Assembly (NCBI RefSeq): GCF_003259155.1
Contig: NZ_QGMQ01000006.1
Coordinates: forward strand, 1 to 64,000
DNA length: 64,000 bases
Direction of reading: 5' to 3'
From: Marinimicrobium alkaliphilum
Lineage (GTDB): Bacteria; Pseudomonadota; Gammaproteobacteria; Pseudomonadales; Cellvibrionaceae
The notes beneath the pieces are model-generated. The model saw only the letters and a list, made by a program, of their open reading frames with translations, was not told the DNA's origin and ran no database searches. Positions within the stretch are counted from its first letter, which is position 1. Every line of letters begins with the position of its first letter. Below, in pieces: positions 24,912 through 38,800 of the stretch. A program made the position numbers and the translations under genes.

Positions 24912-26786
24912 TCAAAACGAGTATTGAATATCAAAGTAAGCGCGCACACCTTCATCCATTGCGCCTCGATCATCCATCGCCGTATTGCGAGAGGTCAAAG
25001 GTTGAGCAATTGTCAGCGAGCCGCGCATCGCCCTTCCCGCATTAAACCGAAAGCCGAGACCAATGTTGCTCATTTCACCGATAGTATCGTCGACACCTTC
25101 CAGCAGTTGGTAGGCGATGCCATAACCATAATCTGCAAAAACCAAGGGTTGCAAATGGCGGGCGCTGGCACCGATGCCAGGGAATATCCAGTCTATCCCC
25201 GCGTGCACCCCGTCATCGGCAAAGAAGGCGTTGAGCGCATAGCCTCGGGAGCGGTTAGGGCCGGAGAGCGAGAACTGATTGATAGACGACAGCGACGTTC
25301 CTGAATACTGCCCTGAAAGACGCAGAAGGACCCGTGTTTGAGTATCCGTAAAGGGCAGCTGCCAAAACCCCAAAAGAGTATAATCCAACGGCAGAATAAA
25401 GGGGTTCTGATCCTGCTCTTCAATATGTTCGGCTTGTTCTACAAACCGGCTTGCGGTGACTCCAATGCCCCCTTGATGCAGAACGCGTCTGCGTTCATCG
25501 AGCACATCGAAGCGGTAGCTCAGATTGATATTTTCGACTTTGCTATCCAGTGCCACGCCTCCGGCATCGCCAAAACGCAAGCGTGACCCAATTTGCGACC
25601 AGGTCATATGTAGGGCGCTGTTCTTCACCCGGGTTCGGTTCAGGTGGTACTCAAATCCAGCATCGACCACTTGAGAGCGGCCACTGATTCGCAGAGCGTC
25701 GATGGCCTCTGACTGTGTTCTCGCCAACACAAAATCGTTATTGGAGGCACCCACAGAGAAACGCAACCGCGGAAAGTACGCCGGCACACGGTAACGCACG
25801 GAGCCGTACAGAGAGTTATCAGGCTCAAACGAGTTGAGCACGCCGATCTGCAGCTGATCGCCAATGCCAGTCGGATTGTGCCAGTAGAAGTCGCCGTATA
25901 AACGATACTCACCAGAGCTCTGCGAACCATGGTTGTCCAGACGCAGGTTGGCGTTGTACCAGCGCTCGTCCGTGACATTTACGACCATTCGGGAGTCACC
26001 CACTTGCGTCCCTGGCTCAAAGTAGCCCTGAGCCCGGAGGCCAGGCAGGTCATTCACGAGAAATAGTCGTTCCTCAATCACTCCTGCCTTAACGGGCTGA
26101 TCGATAATGTCATCAAACACTCTGGCAATGGTGCGATCCCGGTAGCGTCCATTGTTCTCAACCTGCACCTCCCCCAGATTTCCCAGGAGCACGGTCAGAT
26201 TGACAATGCCTTCGCGCACCCGCTGCTCTGGAATATAGGCTTTGGCCAGGATGAAACCGCGCTCGCGGTAATACTGAGTGATCGTATCCGCAACCGTTTC
26301 GATCATACCCAGGGACAGGCCCCGCTGGCGACGCTGCTCGCGGACATGGAATACCAGTCGCTGCACCTCCATGGGCCCGACATGACGATCCCGGGTATCC
26401 CGCTCGATTTCAACAATCAGATCGGAAATCGCTGCCAACTCTTCGAGGGTGTACCCCGACTCAAGAATGGCATCCTCATTCATCAGGTCAAACCGGATCG
26501 CCTCGACCTTGTCGATGATCTCCTGTCGATAGATGCCGAGGTGCGGGTACTCGACGATGCCCTGGACACGGAACTCCCGCACGTTCAGGCGCGGCCCGGC
26601 ACGGGGATCAGGATCTCGATCTCGCACCCCGGGCACATCCATATCGAGGAGCATACTGTCGCGTTCCAGTGCCGGCACTTCCGTGGTATCGGGCATCTCC
26701 AGAAAGCCAGCCGCTAACGCATTCGACGCCAACCCCAGCAACAACCACAACACCGCACCCCGGCATCCAAATATAACAAGGTTCAT
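24912..26786 (-). CDS. TpsB outer-membrane transporter (FhaC/ShlB family)
   Basis: 624-residue outer-membrane beta-barrel that exports its partner TpsA exoprotein. A signal peptide (about 1-25, ending SNALAAG) is followed by two POTRA domains (about 45-245). The first is interrupted by a charged insertion of about 60 residues. The 16-strand barrel then runs to the end, with the conserved SRGYALNAFFADDG motif of the substrate-gating loop and a terminal aromatic residue (YSF). It starts 38 bases after the stop of the giant exoprotein gene, with GGAAG before the ATG, so the two genes form one operon in the order tpsA-tpsB. Confidence 0.93.
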   Translation of the reverse strand: MNLVIFGCRGAVLWLLLGLASNALAAGFLEMPDTTEVPALERDSMLLDMDVPGVRDRDPDPRAGPRLNVREFRVQGIVEYPHLGIYRQEIIDKVEAIRFDLMNEDAILESGYTLEELAAISDLIVEIERDTRDRHVGPMEVQRLVFHVREQRRQRGLSLGMIETVADTITQYYRERGFILAKAYIPEQRVREGIVNLTVLLGNLGEVQVENNGRYRDRTIARVFDDIIDQPVKAGVIEERLFLVNDLPGLRAQGYFEPGTQVGDSRMVVNVTDERWYNANLRLDNHGSQSSGEYRLYGDFYWHNPTGIGDQLQIGVLNSFEPDNSLYGSVRYRVPAYFPRLRFSVGASNNDFVLARTQSEAIDALRISGRSQVVDAGFEYHLNRTRVKNSALHMTWSQIGSRLRFGDAGGVALDSKVENINLSYRFDVLDERRRVLHQGGIGVTASRFVEQAEHIEEQDQNPFILPLDYTLLGFWQLPFTDTQTRVLLRLSGQYSGTSLSSINQFSLSGPNRSRGYALNAFFADDGVHAGIDWIFPGIGASARHLQPLVFADYGYGIAYQLLEGVDDTIGEMSNIGLGFRFNAGRAMRGSLTIAQPLTSRNTAMDDRGAMDEGVRAYFDIQYSF

Positions 26787-26824
26787 AACTCGTACAGCTT
26801 CCGTTTTGTGGAATTGATCTCCGT

Positions 26825-29800
26825 TTAGTAACCCAGTGAGTACTGGTCGTCATCTTCATAGCGTTGATCGGCAGGCATAAGAATGGAGATCGCATCAAAA
26901 AAGTAGTTGCGCACCTCGGTAAAAACCGCCGGATCGATATCCACCAGATTTTCCACTTCTACCATCTGCTCGCCTCCGGCACGCAACAGATCCTGTTGGT
27001 TGACCTGAATGGTCGATTGGTTGTCTACCGTTGTTGGCCGCTCACCAAAACCCCAGACCGGAGGCCAGCTGCGCAGGCCCTGTAGAAACAGATCATTATT
27101 GAAATACATCACCAGCGGGCGATTGGGCGCACCGATGTTACCTGCCACCACGATACTGCCGCTGCGAGCAACCAGGTCAGGCTGTTCACTATTTACCGGG
27201 CCCAGTGCCGTCAGGTCGCCACCGGTAATTGTGATACTGAGCGTGCCAGTATCATAGTTGGCGTTGACGGTGCCACCAGCCTGCACGGCATCATCAGAGC
27301 CCCCGTCAAACATAGGCCCTTCGCGACCGTCGAGTTGCATATGCCCATCGTTCCGCAAACTGATACTGCCATTGTTGGCCAGCCGCTCAATGGTGATATC
27401 GCCACTGTTCTCCAGCGCAACCGTACCGGTCCGGTTGGTCAGCCACAGGTTCTCGACGGCCAACACCAGGCGCTGGTCAGCGCCCACCCCCTGGTCACTT
27501 TCAATAGTCAACCCGCGCGCGCTCAGGTTTTCACTATCCGAACGGACATTGTTCACCGCCCCGCCCGAGCGCAACCGAATGTCGCCGGCACCGGCGAGAA
27601 TACGGGCAATGTGAATGTCGTCACCGGCGAGGTACTCGATAGAGCCATTGGTCGTTTGGGTTATCGTACTCTGACTCATACGAATGCTTTGCTCTGCGTC
27701 TATGCGAACACTGCCCCCCGCCTGAATCTGACCTTGCTGTTCCAGGGCGTGTGCAGTCAGCGCAACGGCGCCGTCAGCTTCAATGGCCTCAACGGTCAGA
27801 TCGCGTGCGCTGGTCAAACGCAGCTCTTCGGCCCGGTCTACCCTTAACCGACCCAGGGTGTTGGCGCCATCCATCAGGTAGATATCGCCGGCTCGCTGGA
27901 CGTTGAGCGTTTCGAGCGCCACGACGCCCTGGCCCACGACATCACCTTCCACCGCGAGGGTCATCCGTTCAGCACGGACATCGCCCAATTGCAGGTTGCC
28001 GGCGCTGGCGACGTGGATAGCATTTTCCGCGCTCAACGCGAGCTCACCCCGAAAGCGGTTGTCCCCCAACAGCAGCAGATCACCGCGATGAGCATTGAAC
28101 GAGAGCAAGTCATAACTCCGGAGCGTACCTTCGCCGGTGATGGTGCCCATGGCGTCAATGGTGCCAGGCCCGCCCAGATCAAGGTCATGAATGACCAAGG
28201 GGCCATCGTTGTGCAGAAACAGCCCCCCCTCAACTGCCGCACTCAGCTGCGCGACATCCGTTGCAATCGCCTGCTCAGCACTGCCGAATTGCGTGACCCC
28301 CGTAAGCCGCAACTGTTGTGCCACCAACCGGTGCTGATCGCCCTCGGACATGACATGGGCATTGCGAATATCGAGCGTGCCCGGAACATCAATAGCGCCC
28401 GACAGCATCAGTTGATCATCGATACCTGCGGCTATCAAGAGGTTAGCCTTGTTACGCCAGGTCAACTCGGTAAGCCCTTCCACCTGATAGCCCTGATTCC
28501 ACAAAGTCAGGTTATCGCGCTCGGGGCTGCTGGTCAGGCGCAGCCAGTCCGCGCGCGCCCGATCTTCGAAACGATCAATGCCCGAGAACACCAATGCGTA
28601 AACCGCGTCATTCGCACTGGTGTAAGTCATGCGTTCGCGCCCGTCGTGACTCGCGCGGTACTCCGTGTGGTAACCACTGCCACCACCCGTAATCAGGATA
28701 CGATTGTCGCCGCCTTCGCCTCCGTCGATGACAACCCGGCCCTGCATGTCCTGAGCCACGGTCAGTTCAAAATTGTCGTCACCGCGCCCACCCGTCAGAC
28801 CACCGGTCACGGTACCGCCGGTGAGATAGAAGCTGTTGCCACCGTCGCCGCCCTGCAAATCCGTGACGCCCTCAAATGCCAGTCCACTGTTGAGCGTACC
28901 TCGGTTCTGCCCGTCGTTCAGACGCCACTGGTTGTTCGCATCCAGTCCGATCAAGCGAGTATCACTGTCATTCCCCCGCAGGTGCTGAATGTTCCGGACC
29001 TCGCCGGACTCGCCGTACACCACTACCGCGTCGGCCAACTCGGCAACGTTCAGGCGGTTTCCGTCACTGTGACCGCGGCCATCCAGGTAGCCGCTAAGGC
29101 TGGCACCGCGCTGAAAGACAAAATGGTCATCCTGGTCAGCGCCAATCAACCACCCGATGCCGGTAAAAGCAAGGTCGTTTAGCTGGCCCTGATTGTGCCC
29201 CGTCAATGTCCACTGGTTGTTCTGGTTTTGGGCTTTCAGCCGGTGCTCGGCGGCATTGGGAGCATCAATTAGCTGAATATTCGCGAGCCGTAGATCCGCG
29301 CCCTGATCGGGGGCTAAGCTCAGGGTCAGCGCGCGCGCCTCGTCAAGTCCGTGTAGATCCAGGCGATTATGGCCAGCGCCTCCGTCAAGTTGCCCGGTCA
29401 GTTCGCCATTGCCAACGACGAAAAAGTGATCGTCAGCACTGCCGCCCTGCAGAGACGCGATACCCGAAAACACCAGGTGCTCATTCAAATCACCGGCATT
29501 GCGGCCATCGATACGCCAACGATTACTCTGTGCGGCCCCTATCAAGGTATGCCCGGCATCCGACGTCGCACTCAGTTGGTGAATGTTGTCGACCATCAGA
29601 TCGGCCGGGACCTGCTCGTCGAGCGAAATATCAAGCCCATCCACCAGCGCCGTCAGATCCACCCTATTATCGCCGCCGCCTCCCGAGATCCGGCTTACAT
29701 TCGCACCGGCCTCAAATAAGAAAGCATCGTCATTCGCTCCGCCAATCAGTGACGAGAAGCCGGAGAACCTGAGCTCATCATTCAGGTCACTGAGAGTCTC

Positions 29801-32800
29801 CCTCAAGCGCCAGTGGTTGTTGCCATCGGCTGCCTTCAACCGGTTGTCGTAGGCACCCGAGGCAAGAAGGGTCCCAATGCCCTCCAGACGCACACCCTCG
29901 CCCTCAACGCCGAGGCGCACGGCATGCACGGCGGTCGCGTTCGAGGCGTCGTAGGTGTTGTCGCCCCCCACTCCGTCGATTCGTCCGGTAACCTGGCCGC
30001 CCTCTACAAAGGTAAAGGTGTCGTTGCCCTCGCTGCCTTCGAGAATATTGAAGTTCACAAACGCAATCTCATCCGCACTGCCCGCCCGGTAGCGGCCGTC
30101 ATTGATGCCATCGCTATCGACGATATCCGCCAGCTCGGTCAGTGCTTCGATCCGCCACTGGTAATCTGCGCCCGCCTGCCCGGCACTGCCTACCCGCAGG
30201 GTGCTATTGAAGCTGTTGGCGTCACTGGCGTCGTGGTTACCGATAATGCCGTTAATCTGACTGATACTCAGACCCGACTCGTTGTCGGACAAGTCGCCCA
30301 GCACCACCAGTACGTCGTCTTGGCGGGTAGACAAATCAAGCAGGTTGGTCCCGCCCATGCCGTCGATAGCGCCGCTCAAGCTCCCTTGATCGAGAACTGT
30401 AAAGCGGTCGCCGACATTGCCCCCGTACAGATAGCCAAAACCACTGAACTGCATCTGCCAATCATTCGATTCCGCATCGCGCCAAAGTAACTCTCCCTGG
30501 TCAACGCCGGTGATACGCCATTGATACGCGATATCCGGTGCACCGCGCAGCCGATTACTTTGAGCACTGGCATCAAGCACCGAGAAGTGCCGCACCTGTA
30601 TAGGGTTGAGAGCGTCAGCCGGGTGGGCGCCAAGGCTGATATCCAGCGGTGCATCGTCGACCTGAATGAGATTGAGCGTGTTGTAACCGCCCGCCCCGCC
30701 GTCGATAAGCGTGTAACCTGCCAAGGCCTCGGCAGTGAGTCCGGGGAGCGCCTGAAAGCGATCATCACCGGTCCCGCCTATCAGGTCGCGCATGCCGGAA
30801 AACAACGTGCGCTCGTCCGGGCTTCCGGGCGCTGCCAACCATCCCGCTTGAGCGCCACTGAGGGTCCAGTCGGTGTTGGTGTTCGTCCCCAGCAGGCGGT
30901 GGTTGTCACCTCGTACCCTAAGCTCGCGCATACCACTGAAGGCCTGGCCGTTAAAAGTACCCGCCGTCAAACTGGACAACTGCCAGTCATAGCCGTCGGC
31001 GCTCACATCCAGGGTATTGTGGCCAGCGCCGCCGTGCACGTCGCCAACAAACAACGTCGGGCCCGCTATAACGAAGCGGTCGTTACCGCTATTGCCGCGC
31101 ACTTCACTGATACCGGAAAATAGCAGTCGGTCATCACTACCGAGGACACCCAACGAGCCAGCATGGCTATCGTTCAGCAGCCAGTGATTGTCGTGCGCAC
31201 TACCGGTCAGACGGTGCACGCCGTGACGGGCACGTAATTGATGAATATCAGTAAAGATAATACGGTTCTCGAACGCGCCGTCGAAGGTATCCGACAACAG
31301 CCACTGGCCGCTGCCGTACACTTCGAGTTGATTGTCGCCGCCACCGCCCTCTATTTGCACCGACCCGGTGTAGCTGCCCACCACAAAATTGTCAGCCTGG
31401 TCACCGCCGATCCAGCGGTCCATACCGCCGAACAGAATGCGATCAGCGTTGTCCCCAGTCTGGCTCAGTTCCCAGGCGTCGCTGTCCGTGTGCGAGCGCC
31501 AATGGTTGTCTTGCCCGGCGCGAGCACGCAGCGTATCCGTACCACTGCCGGTGAGGGTCTGCATGCCGGTCCACGTCAAAGAGCCGCGCCCATCGTGGGT
31601 CAGCTCGCCGGCGTGGGCCTGATTGTCGGCCAAAGCCCACTCGGCGCTGGCGTGCCCTGATTGCAATGCATTGTCACCACCGGTGCCGTGGATTCCGTCG
31701 CGGATAAAACCCGCCGTGCCCAGGGTGAATGTATCGTCGCCCTCACCCCCGACCAGTTCGGTGATGTGGCTAAAGTGCCCGACGCGATTGTGCACCTGCC
31801 CGGCGCCCACGTCGGTGACCTCCCAGTGGTGCTCTGCACCGGCATTGCTGCGCACCGTCAGGGTGTTGCGACCGGACTCAGAGCCGGTGATGCTGCTCAG
31901 ACTCTGGCCAACATCCAGGGTGAAGGTGTTATCACCCAGTTCACCAACCAGATGCTGAAAGCCGGTAAAGGCCTGATCGCCATTCACGAGGGAAGCCGCC
32001 CCGATATACCATTGGTTGTCAGGGCCCTGCACGGCCAGGGTGTTCTCGCCTGCACCGCCATCCAGCAGCCCTTGTACCCGTGCACCTTCGGCCAGCGTAA
32101 AGTGATCGTCCCCGGTTCCGCCGAGCAAGGCGTGGAGGCCGGTAAAGGTCAGATCATCGTTCAGAGTACCGGCACCAACCGCCGTCACCTGCCAATCGTT
32201 GTCGCGATCCTCAGCGCGCAGACGCTGGGATTGGTTGGCGTTGCCATGGATGGCGCCGATGGCGGTGATCAACAGATCGTCCGGGTGCTCGGTGTTCAGG
32301 GAAAGGCTCAGGTCGAGGTTACTGGCACTCAGGCTCAGCGTGTTACCCGCAGCCGTACCACCGCCGTCGATGCGACTCACCGCCCCTTCGTCGTTCAGGA
32401 CAAAACTGTCTGCGCCGCTGCCGCCGTGCAGGTGCTGAATGCCAGTAAAGTGCAGGCTGGTATTGAGCGACCCACGCCCCGACTCAGTCACTGTCCACGT
32501 GTTGTTCGTGTTGGCCGCACTCAAACGATTGTGCTCGACCTCATTGGCCGTGATCTGTCCAATGGCGGTTATTTCAGTGGCGCCGGGCGTGTCCGCCCGC
32601 AAAGAAAAGTGATGGCCACGGGTCGCGCCCAGAGTGTCAATGCTGTTGTCGCCCCCGCCGCCAGAGATGGAGCCGGAGATAACGCCCTCACCTTCGAGCA
32701 GGAAGCTGTCGTCGCCGCCGCCCCCTACCAGGCGATTCATGTTCAGAAAATAGAAGGTCTCGCCATCACTGGTAGTCACCTGACCGTCGTTGATCCCGTC

Positions 32801-35800
32801 ACTGCCATTGACATCTGACAGCTCTCCGATGATCCAGGTGTTGTCTGTGCCAAGGTTGTCAGCAATCTTAAGAGTACTGTTAAAGCGAGCCGAGTCCGAG
32901 CCATCGTTATTGCCCACGACACCGTTAATGTTGCGAATATTGAGGTTACCGGTGGACAGATCGCCTCCAACCTCAATAACTCTGTCACCCTGATACAGAG
33001 AGTAATCGAGCACGTTAATGCCACCGCGACCATCGATCAGACCGGTAATGTGAGCCTGGTCGCGCAACAGGAAGGTGTCTGACTGGTCGCCACCCATCAG
33101 ATTGCCAAAACCGTTGAATACCAACGTGTGGTCCCGCCCCTCGTCGCGCCAACTCAAGGTGCCGGCATTGATGCCGGTAATATCCCAGTGGTACGCGTGT
33201 TCGGTATGACCGCGCAGAGTGCTGAACTCGGTTTGGGTATCAAGCGCAAGAGGAGCGCGCACCACATTAAAGTGCGCGATATTCAGATCAACATCGCCAT
33301 GATCGCCCAAGCTGATATCCAGCACTTCACCGGGGATCATGTTATCGAGCAGCAGTCGGTTGGTCACCGCGCCGCTGTTGGCACCACCATCGATTCGACC
33401 AAAAGCACTGAGCTGGGTCGCACTCAGGCCCTGAGCGCGAAAGGTATCTGAGCCCGCGCCACCGATCAGGTCGCGCATGCCAAAGAACAGCGTATGCTCA
33501 TCCGGATTTTGGGGCGATGCCATCTGACCGGACTGCCCAGCCGTCAGTGTCCAATCGGTATCAATGTTCGCCCCAAGTAGGCGGTGATTTTCGCCTTGTG
33601 CCGTAAGCTCGCGCATACCACTGAAGGCCTGGCCGTTAAAAGTACCCGCCGTCAAACTGGACAACTGCCAGTCAAAGCCGTCGGCGCTCACATCCAGGAT
33701 ATTGTGGCCAGCGCCCCCGTGCACGTCGCCAACAAACAACGTCGGGCCCGCTATAACGAAGCGGTCGTCACCGCTGTTGCCGCGCACCTCGCTGATACCG
33801 GAGAACACCAGGCGATCAGTGCTACCGTCGACGCCCAATGAACCCGCGTGGCTATCGTCCAGAGTCCAATGGTTGTTGTGCGCGCTTCCGGTCAGGTGAT
33901 GAACGCCCTGATCGGCATGCAGTTGACGAATATCGGTAAAGGCGATGCGGCTGCCGAACGTCCCGTCGAAGGTGTCCGACAGCAGCCAGTGGCCACTACC
34001 GTGTACCTCTAGGCGGTTATCACCATCGCCGGCGTCCAGTTGCAGCGATCCGCTGTAACCACCCACCACAAAATTGTCAGCCTGATCACCGCCGATCCAG
34101 CGGTCCATACCGCCGAACAGAATGCGATCAGCGTTGTCCCCAGTCTGGCTCAGTTCCCAGGCGTCGCTGTCCGTGTGCGAGCGCCAATGGTTGTCTTGCC
34201 CGGCGCGAGCACGCAGCGTATCCGTACCACTGCCGGTGAGGGTCTGCATGCCGGTCCACGTCAAAGAGCCGCGCCCATCGTGGGTCAGCTCGCCGGCGTG
34301 GGCCTGATTGTCGGCCAAAGCCCACTCGGCGTTGGCGTGCCCTGATTGCAATGCATTGTCACCACCGGTGCCGTGGATTCCGTCGCGGATAAAACCCGCG
34401 GTGCCCAGGGTGAATGTATCGTCGCCCTCACCCCCGACCAGTTCGGTGATGTGACTAAAGTGCCCGACGCGATTGTGCACCTGCCCGGCGCCCACGTCGG
34501 TGACCTCCCAGTGGTGCTCTGCACCGGCATTGCTGCGCACCGTCAGGGTGTTGCGACCGGACTCAGAGCCGGTGATGCTGCTCAGACTCTGGCCAACATC
34601 CAGGGTGAAGGTGTTATCACCCAGTTCACCAACCAGATGCTGAAAGCCGGTAAAGGCCTGATCGCCATTCACGAGGGAAGCCGCCCCGATATACCATTGA
34701 TTGTCAGGGCCCTGCACGGCCAGGGTGTTCTCGCCTGCACCGCCATCCAGCAGCCCTTGTACCCGTGCACCTTCGGCCAGCGTAAAGTGATCGTCCCCGG
34801 TTCCGCCGAGCAAGGCGTGGAGGCCGGTAAAGGTCAGATCATCGTTCAGAGTACCGGCACCAACCGCCGTCACCTGCCAATCGTTGTCGCGATCCTCAGC
34901 GCGCAGACGCTGGGATTGGTTGGCGTTGCCATGGATGGCGCCGATAGCGGTGATCAACAGATCGTCCGGGTGCTCGGTGTTCAGGGACAGACTCAGGTCG
35001 AGGTTACTGGCACTGAGGCTCAGCGTGTTGCCCGCAGCCGTACCACCGCCGTCGATGCGACTCACCGCCCCTTCGTCGTTCAGGACAAAACTGTCTGCGC
35101 CGCTGCCGCCGTGCAGGTGCTGAATGCCAACAAACGTCAAACCATCGTTTAACGTTCCCTCGGTATTGCCGGTCACTGTCCACGTGTTGTCGGTGTCGGC
35201 GGCACTCAAACGGTTAGATGCGTGAGTGTTGGCGGTGATCAACGCAATGCCATCAATTTCGGTGGCGCCGCTTCGCGCCGTGAGGGAGAAATGTTGGTCA
35301 CGGGTCGCGTTCACCGTGTCGATGCTGTTTTCACCACTGCCGCCCGAAATGGAGCCGGAGATAAAGCCGTCTCCTTCCAGCCGGAAGCTGTCGTTCCCAC
35401 TGCCCCCTACCAGACGATTCACGTTCAGAAAGTAAAAGGTCTCGCCATCACTGGTGGTCACCTGACCGTCGTTGATCCCGTCGCTGCCGTCAACCTCTGA
35501 CAGCTCCCCGATGGTCCAGGTGTTGTCGGTGCCAACGCCGTCGGCAATCTTCAGGGTGCTGTTGAAGCTGGCATCGCTCGAGCCGTCATTATTACCCACG
35601 ACGCCGTTGATGTTGCGAATCGTGAGGTTACCGGTGGACAGATCGCCCCCAACCTCAATAACTCTGTCACCCTGATACTGAGAGTAATCGAGCACGTTAA
35701 TGCCACCTCGACCATCGATCAGACCGGTAATGTGGGCCTGGTCGCGCAACAGGAAGGTGTCTGACTGGTCGCCGCCCATCAGATTGCCAAAGCCATCAAA

Positions 35801-38800
35801 CGTCAGCGTGTGATCCTCTTTCCCATCGCTCCAGCGCAAGGTACCGGCATTGGTACCGGTGATATCCCAGTGGTACGCGTGTTCAGTATGACCGCGCAGA
35901 GTGCTGAACTCGGTTTGGGTATCAAGCGCAAGAGGAGCGCGCACCACATTAAAATGCGCGATATTCAGATCGACATCGCCATGATCGCCCAAGCTGATAT
36001 CCAGCACTTCACCGGGGATCATGTTATCGAGCAGCAGTCGGTTGGTCACCGCGCCGCTGTTGGCACCGCCATCGATTTGACCAAAAGCACGGAGCTGAGC
36101 CGCACTCAGGTCCTCGGCGCGAAAGGTATCTGAGCCCGCGCCACCGACCAGGTCGCGCATGCCCAGAAAATCTATTCGGTGCTGCGCATCCCCGCCCGGC
36201 ACCAAATGGCCACTCAATGCGTCAGTCAATGTCCACACATTCGTGGCGGAATCATTGACCGTCAAACGGCTCTCGCCGATAGCAGATTCCAGGGTGCGAA
36301 TACCGACAAAACTGTTGCCATCAAACTGACCAGACGCTGCCGTCACATCATCAAGTGCCCAATCAATCCCTGCGCCCGTATAGGTCAACCGGTTATCGCC
36401 GCCAGCGCCAATTAGTGTGCCAGCAAAGCCATCGTCAGCAGCAATAACAAAGCGGTCGTCCTGTGCACCGCCGATCCATTGGTGCATTCCAGAGAACGTC
36501 AAGCGGTCGTCAGCTTCGGCCGAGTCCTCGCTCAACCACCAGTCACCGTCATCACCCGCACGCCAATGGTTGTTCTGGGCTGCGCGGGCATGGAGACTGT
36601 CAGAGCCACTGCCACCCAGTCTGTGAATGTCACTGAACGGAATGACATCAGCCGAGCCGGTATTCAGGTCCCCAGAGAAAGCCTCTTCGTCGCTCAAGTT
36701 CCAGTGGCTATCAGCCACATGGTTAAACAGCGTGTTTTCGCCCGTACCGCCATCGATTCGCCCTGAGAGACTCGCGCCGGCCTGCACCACGAAGTGGTCG
36801 TTGGCCTCACTGCCGTGTAAGTTGTGAATACCCACAAACTGGATGACACGACCGTCATCAGGATTGCCTACGGTGCCTTCGCCCTGGCTCGTCAGGGTCC
36901 AGTCAAGCACGCTGTCGGCCGCCGCATCGACCCGGAGAGTGTTGCTGCCCGAAGCACCGGCCTCGGGGTCAAAGCCGGAGATTTCCGGCACCGGGCCAGT
37001 ACCAGTCACCCGGAAGTGATCATCGCCGGCACCGCCATAAATCCGCTGAAGAGACGAGAAAATCAGGCTGCCGTTCAGGCTATGGGTCTCTTCGCCCAGC
37101 AGCCATTGGTTGTCCTGGCTGTGCGCAAACAACCGGTTACTGCCTTCACCGCCCCGGATTTTCAGGTCGGTAATGGCGTCCGTGCGCAGGTAAAATGCAT
37201 CGTCTTCACCGCCGCCCGTTAAAGCGCCAAAGCCCTCAAAGCGGATGCTTTCCGCATCGCACCCGAGCGCGCCTACACAGCCGTCACCATCGCCGTCAAT
37301 GTCCCAACGGGCGTCTTGATCCTGCCCCAAGAACGTTGACTGAGTACCGTTTCCGGTCACCGTTTGAATCTGGCTCAACGTCCAGTCGGCCTCGGCGTTG
37401 TCAACGCTTACCACCAGCTCGCCCGCCAGAGCGCTCAGGTTCAGGTGGTTGTCACTTCCGCCACCGCCACTGATAGCGATCTCGCCGGTCGCCGCGCCGA
37501 CAACAAACGTGTCATTGGCAGCGCCACCCACCAGCGCCGCCATGCCGCTGATGTCAGCCAGGCGCTCGTCAGTATCGGCGCTAAAGAGTTGCCATGCATC
37601 GCCGCTACCCCCGCTCCAACGCTGGTTACCAGCGTCACTCACCAGGGTATCGCTCCCGGCGCCGGCCAAGGTAGCCACACCATTGAAGGTGGCCCGCAAC
37701 GCGCCGGCCTCTCCGTCTTCATCAAGCGCCACGCTGCCAGCGTAAGCGTCGTTCAATTGCCAGTGATTGTTGCCGTCGGCCAGGGTGAGGCTGTTGGCTC
37801 CAGCGCCGCCGGTAAAGGTCAGTTCACGGCCTGTGCCGGTGAGAACAAAATGGTCATTGCCCTCATCGCCCACAAACTGTGTCACATCGGTAAAGCTGCC
37901 GACCCGGTCAGTCACGCTGCCGCTGCCATTGCCCGCAACCGTCCACTGTTGGCCGCTGCCTTGAGCGCTCATTACCGTCAGGGTATTCACGGCATCAGCG
38001 ATCGAACCCGAGGGATTACCGTAGAGCGCGCCAATAACGCCATCGGCTCTAAGAACGAAGTGATCGCTTCCGTCGCCACCGGTCAGCGTTGCCATGCCTT
38101 CAAACGTCACCGTTTCGCCGTTGGCAACGCGGTTGCCTTCACCGGCCCCGGTGATCTCCCAGTGGGCGTTGTGGTCATTGCCCGCCAGGGTATCGCTGCC
38201 GGCGCCCACCAGTCGGTCGATCTGTTCAAAAAAGATTTCGCCATCGCCTTGGATCAGACTATGCCCGTCGTCGTCCAGCCGCCAGTGATTGCTCCCGTCT
38301 GCATAGGCATTCAGGGTGTTCTCTCCCCCGCCGCCATCAAGCCTGAATGCCGCATCGGACAAACGCACGTCAAAGGTGTCGTTGTGGCCGCCGCCAACCA
38401 ACGCGTAGAAACCGGAAAAGGTCACTTCTCCGTTGAGGGTGTTGTCCGGTTCGCCCTCGGCGTCAGAATCTTTATACAGTAGCCAGTGATTCTCGGTGCC
38501 GGTCGCCGACAGGCGTCGATCAGCCGCGCTCCCGGTGCCCTGGACGTGAATGCTCTGGCCCTCGACGAACGCACTGCCGTTGAAGGTGACCGATTCGGAG
38601 GCGTTCACCGTCATGGCATCAAGGGTATGGGTTGCCCCCAGCGTATCCTCAAAGGTGATGTTGCGGCCCGTCACTACCAGGCTATTGGGTCCCTCCTCGG
38701 TGCCATCGACCGTGCTGCTCAAGTGGATATCGCCTGCGGTGATGCGCGCCTCCGACGACGCCGCGTAGAGAGGGCCGTGGAGCGTGACACTGTTGGGGCT

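Noticed and set aside
27989-32818. Long plus-strand open frames (up to about 390 codons) opposite the giant exoprotein
   Set aside because: They are shadows of a GC-rich, repetitive coding strand. They repeat with the same 2.7-kb period, lack ribosome-binding sites and resemble no protein family.
30797-36165. CRISPR-like or satellite repeat array
   Set aside because: The repeats are protein-coding, in frame, kilobase-scale and imperfect, without spacer-repeat structure.
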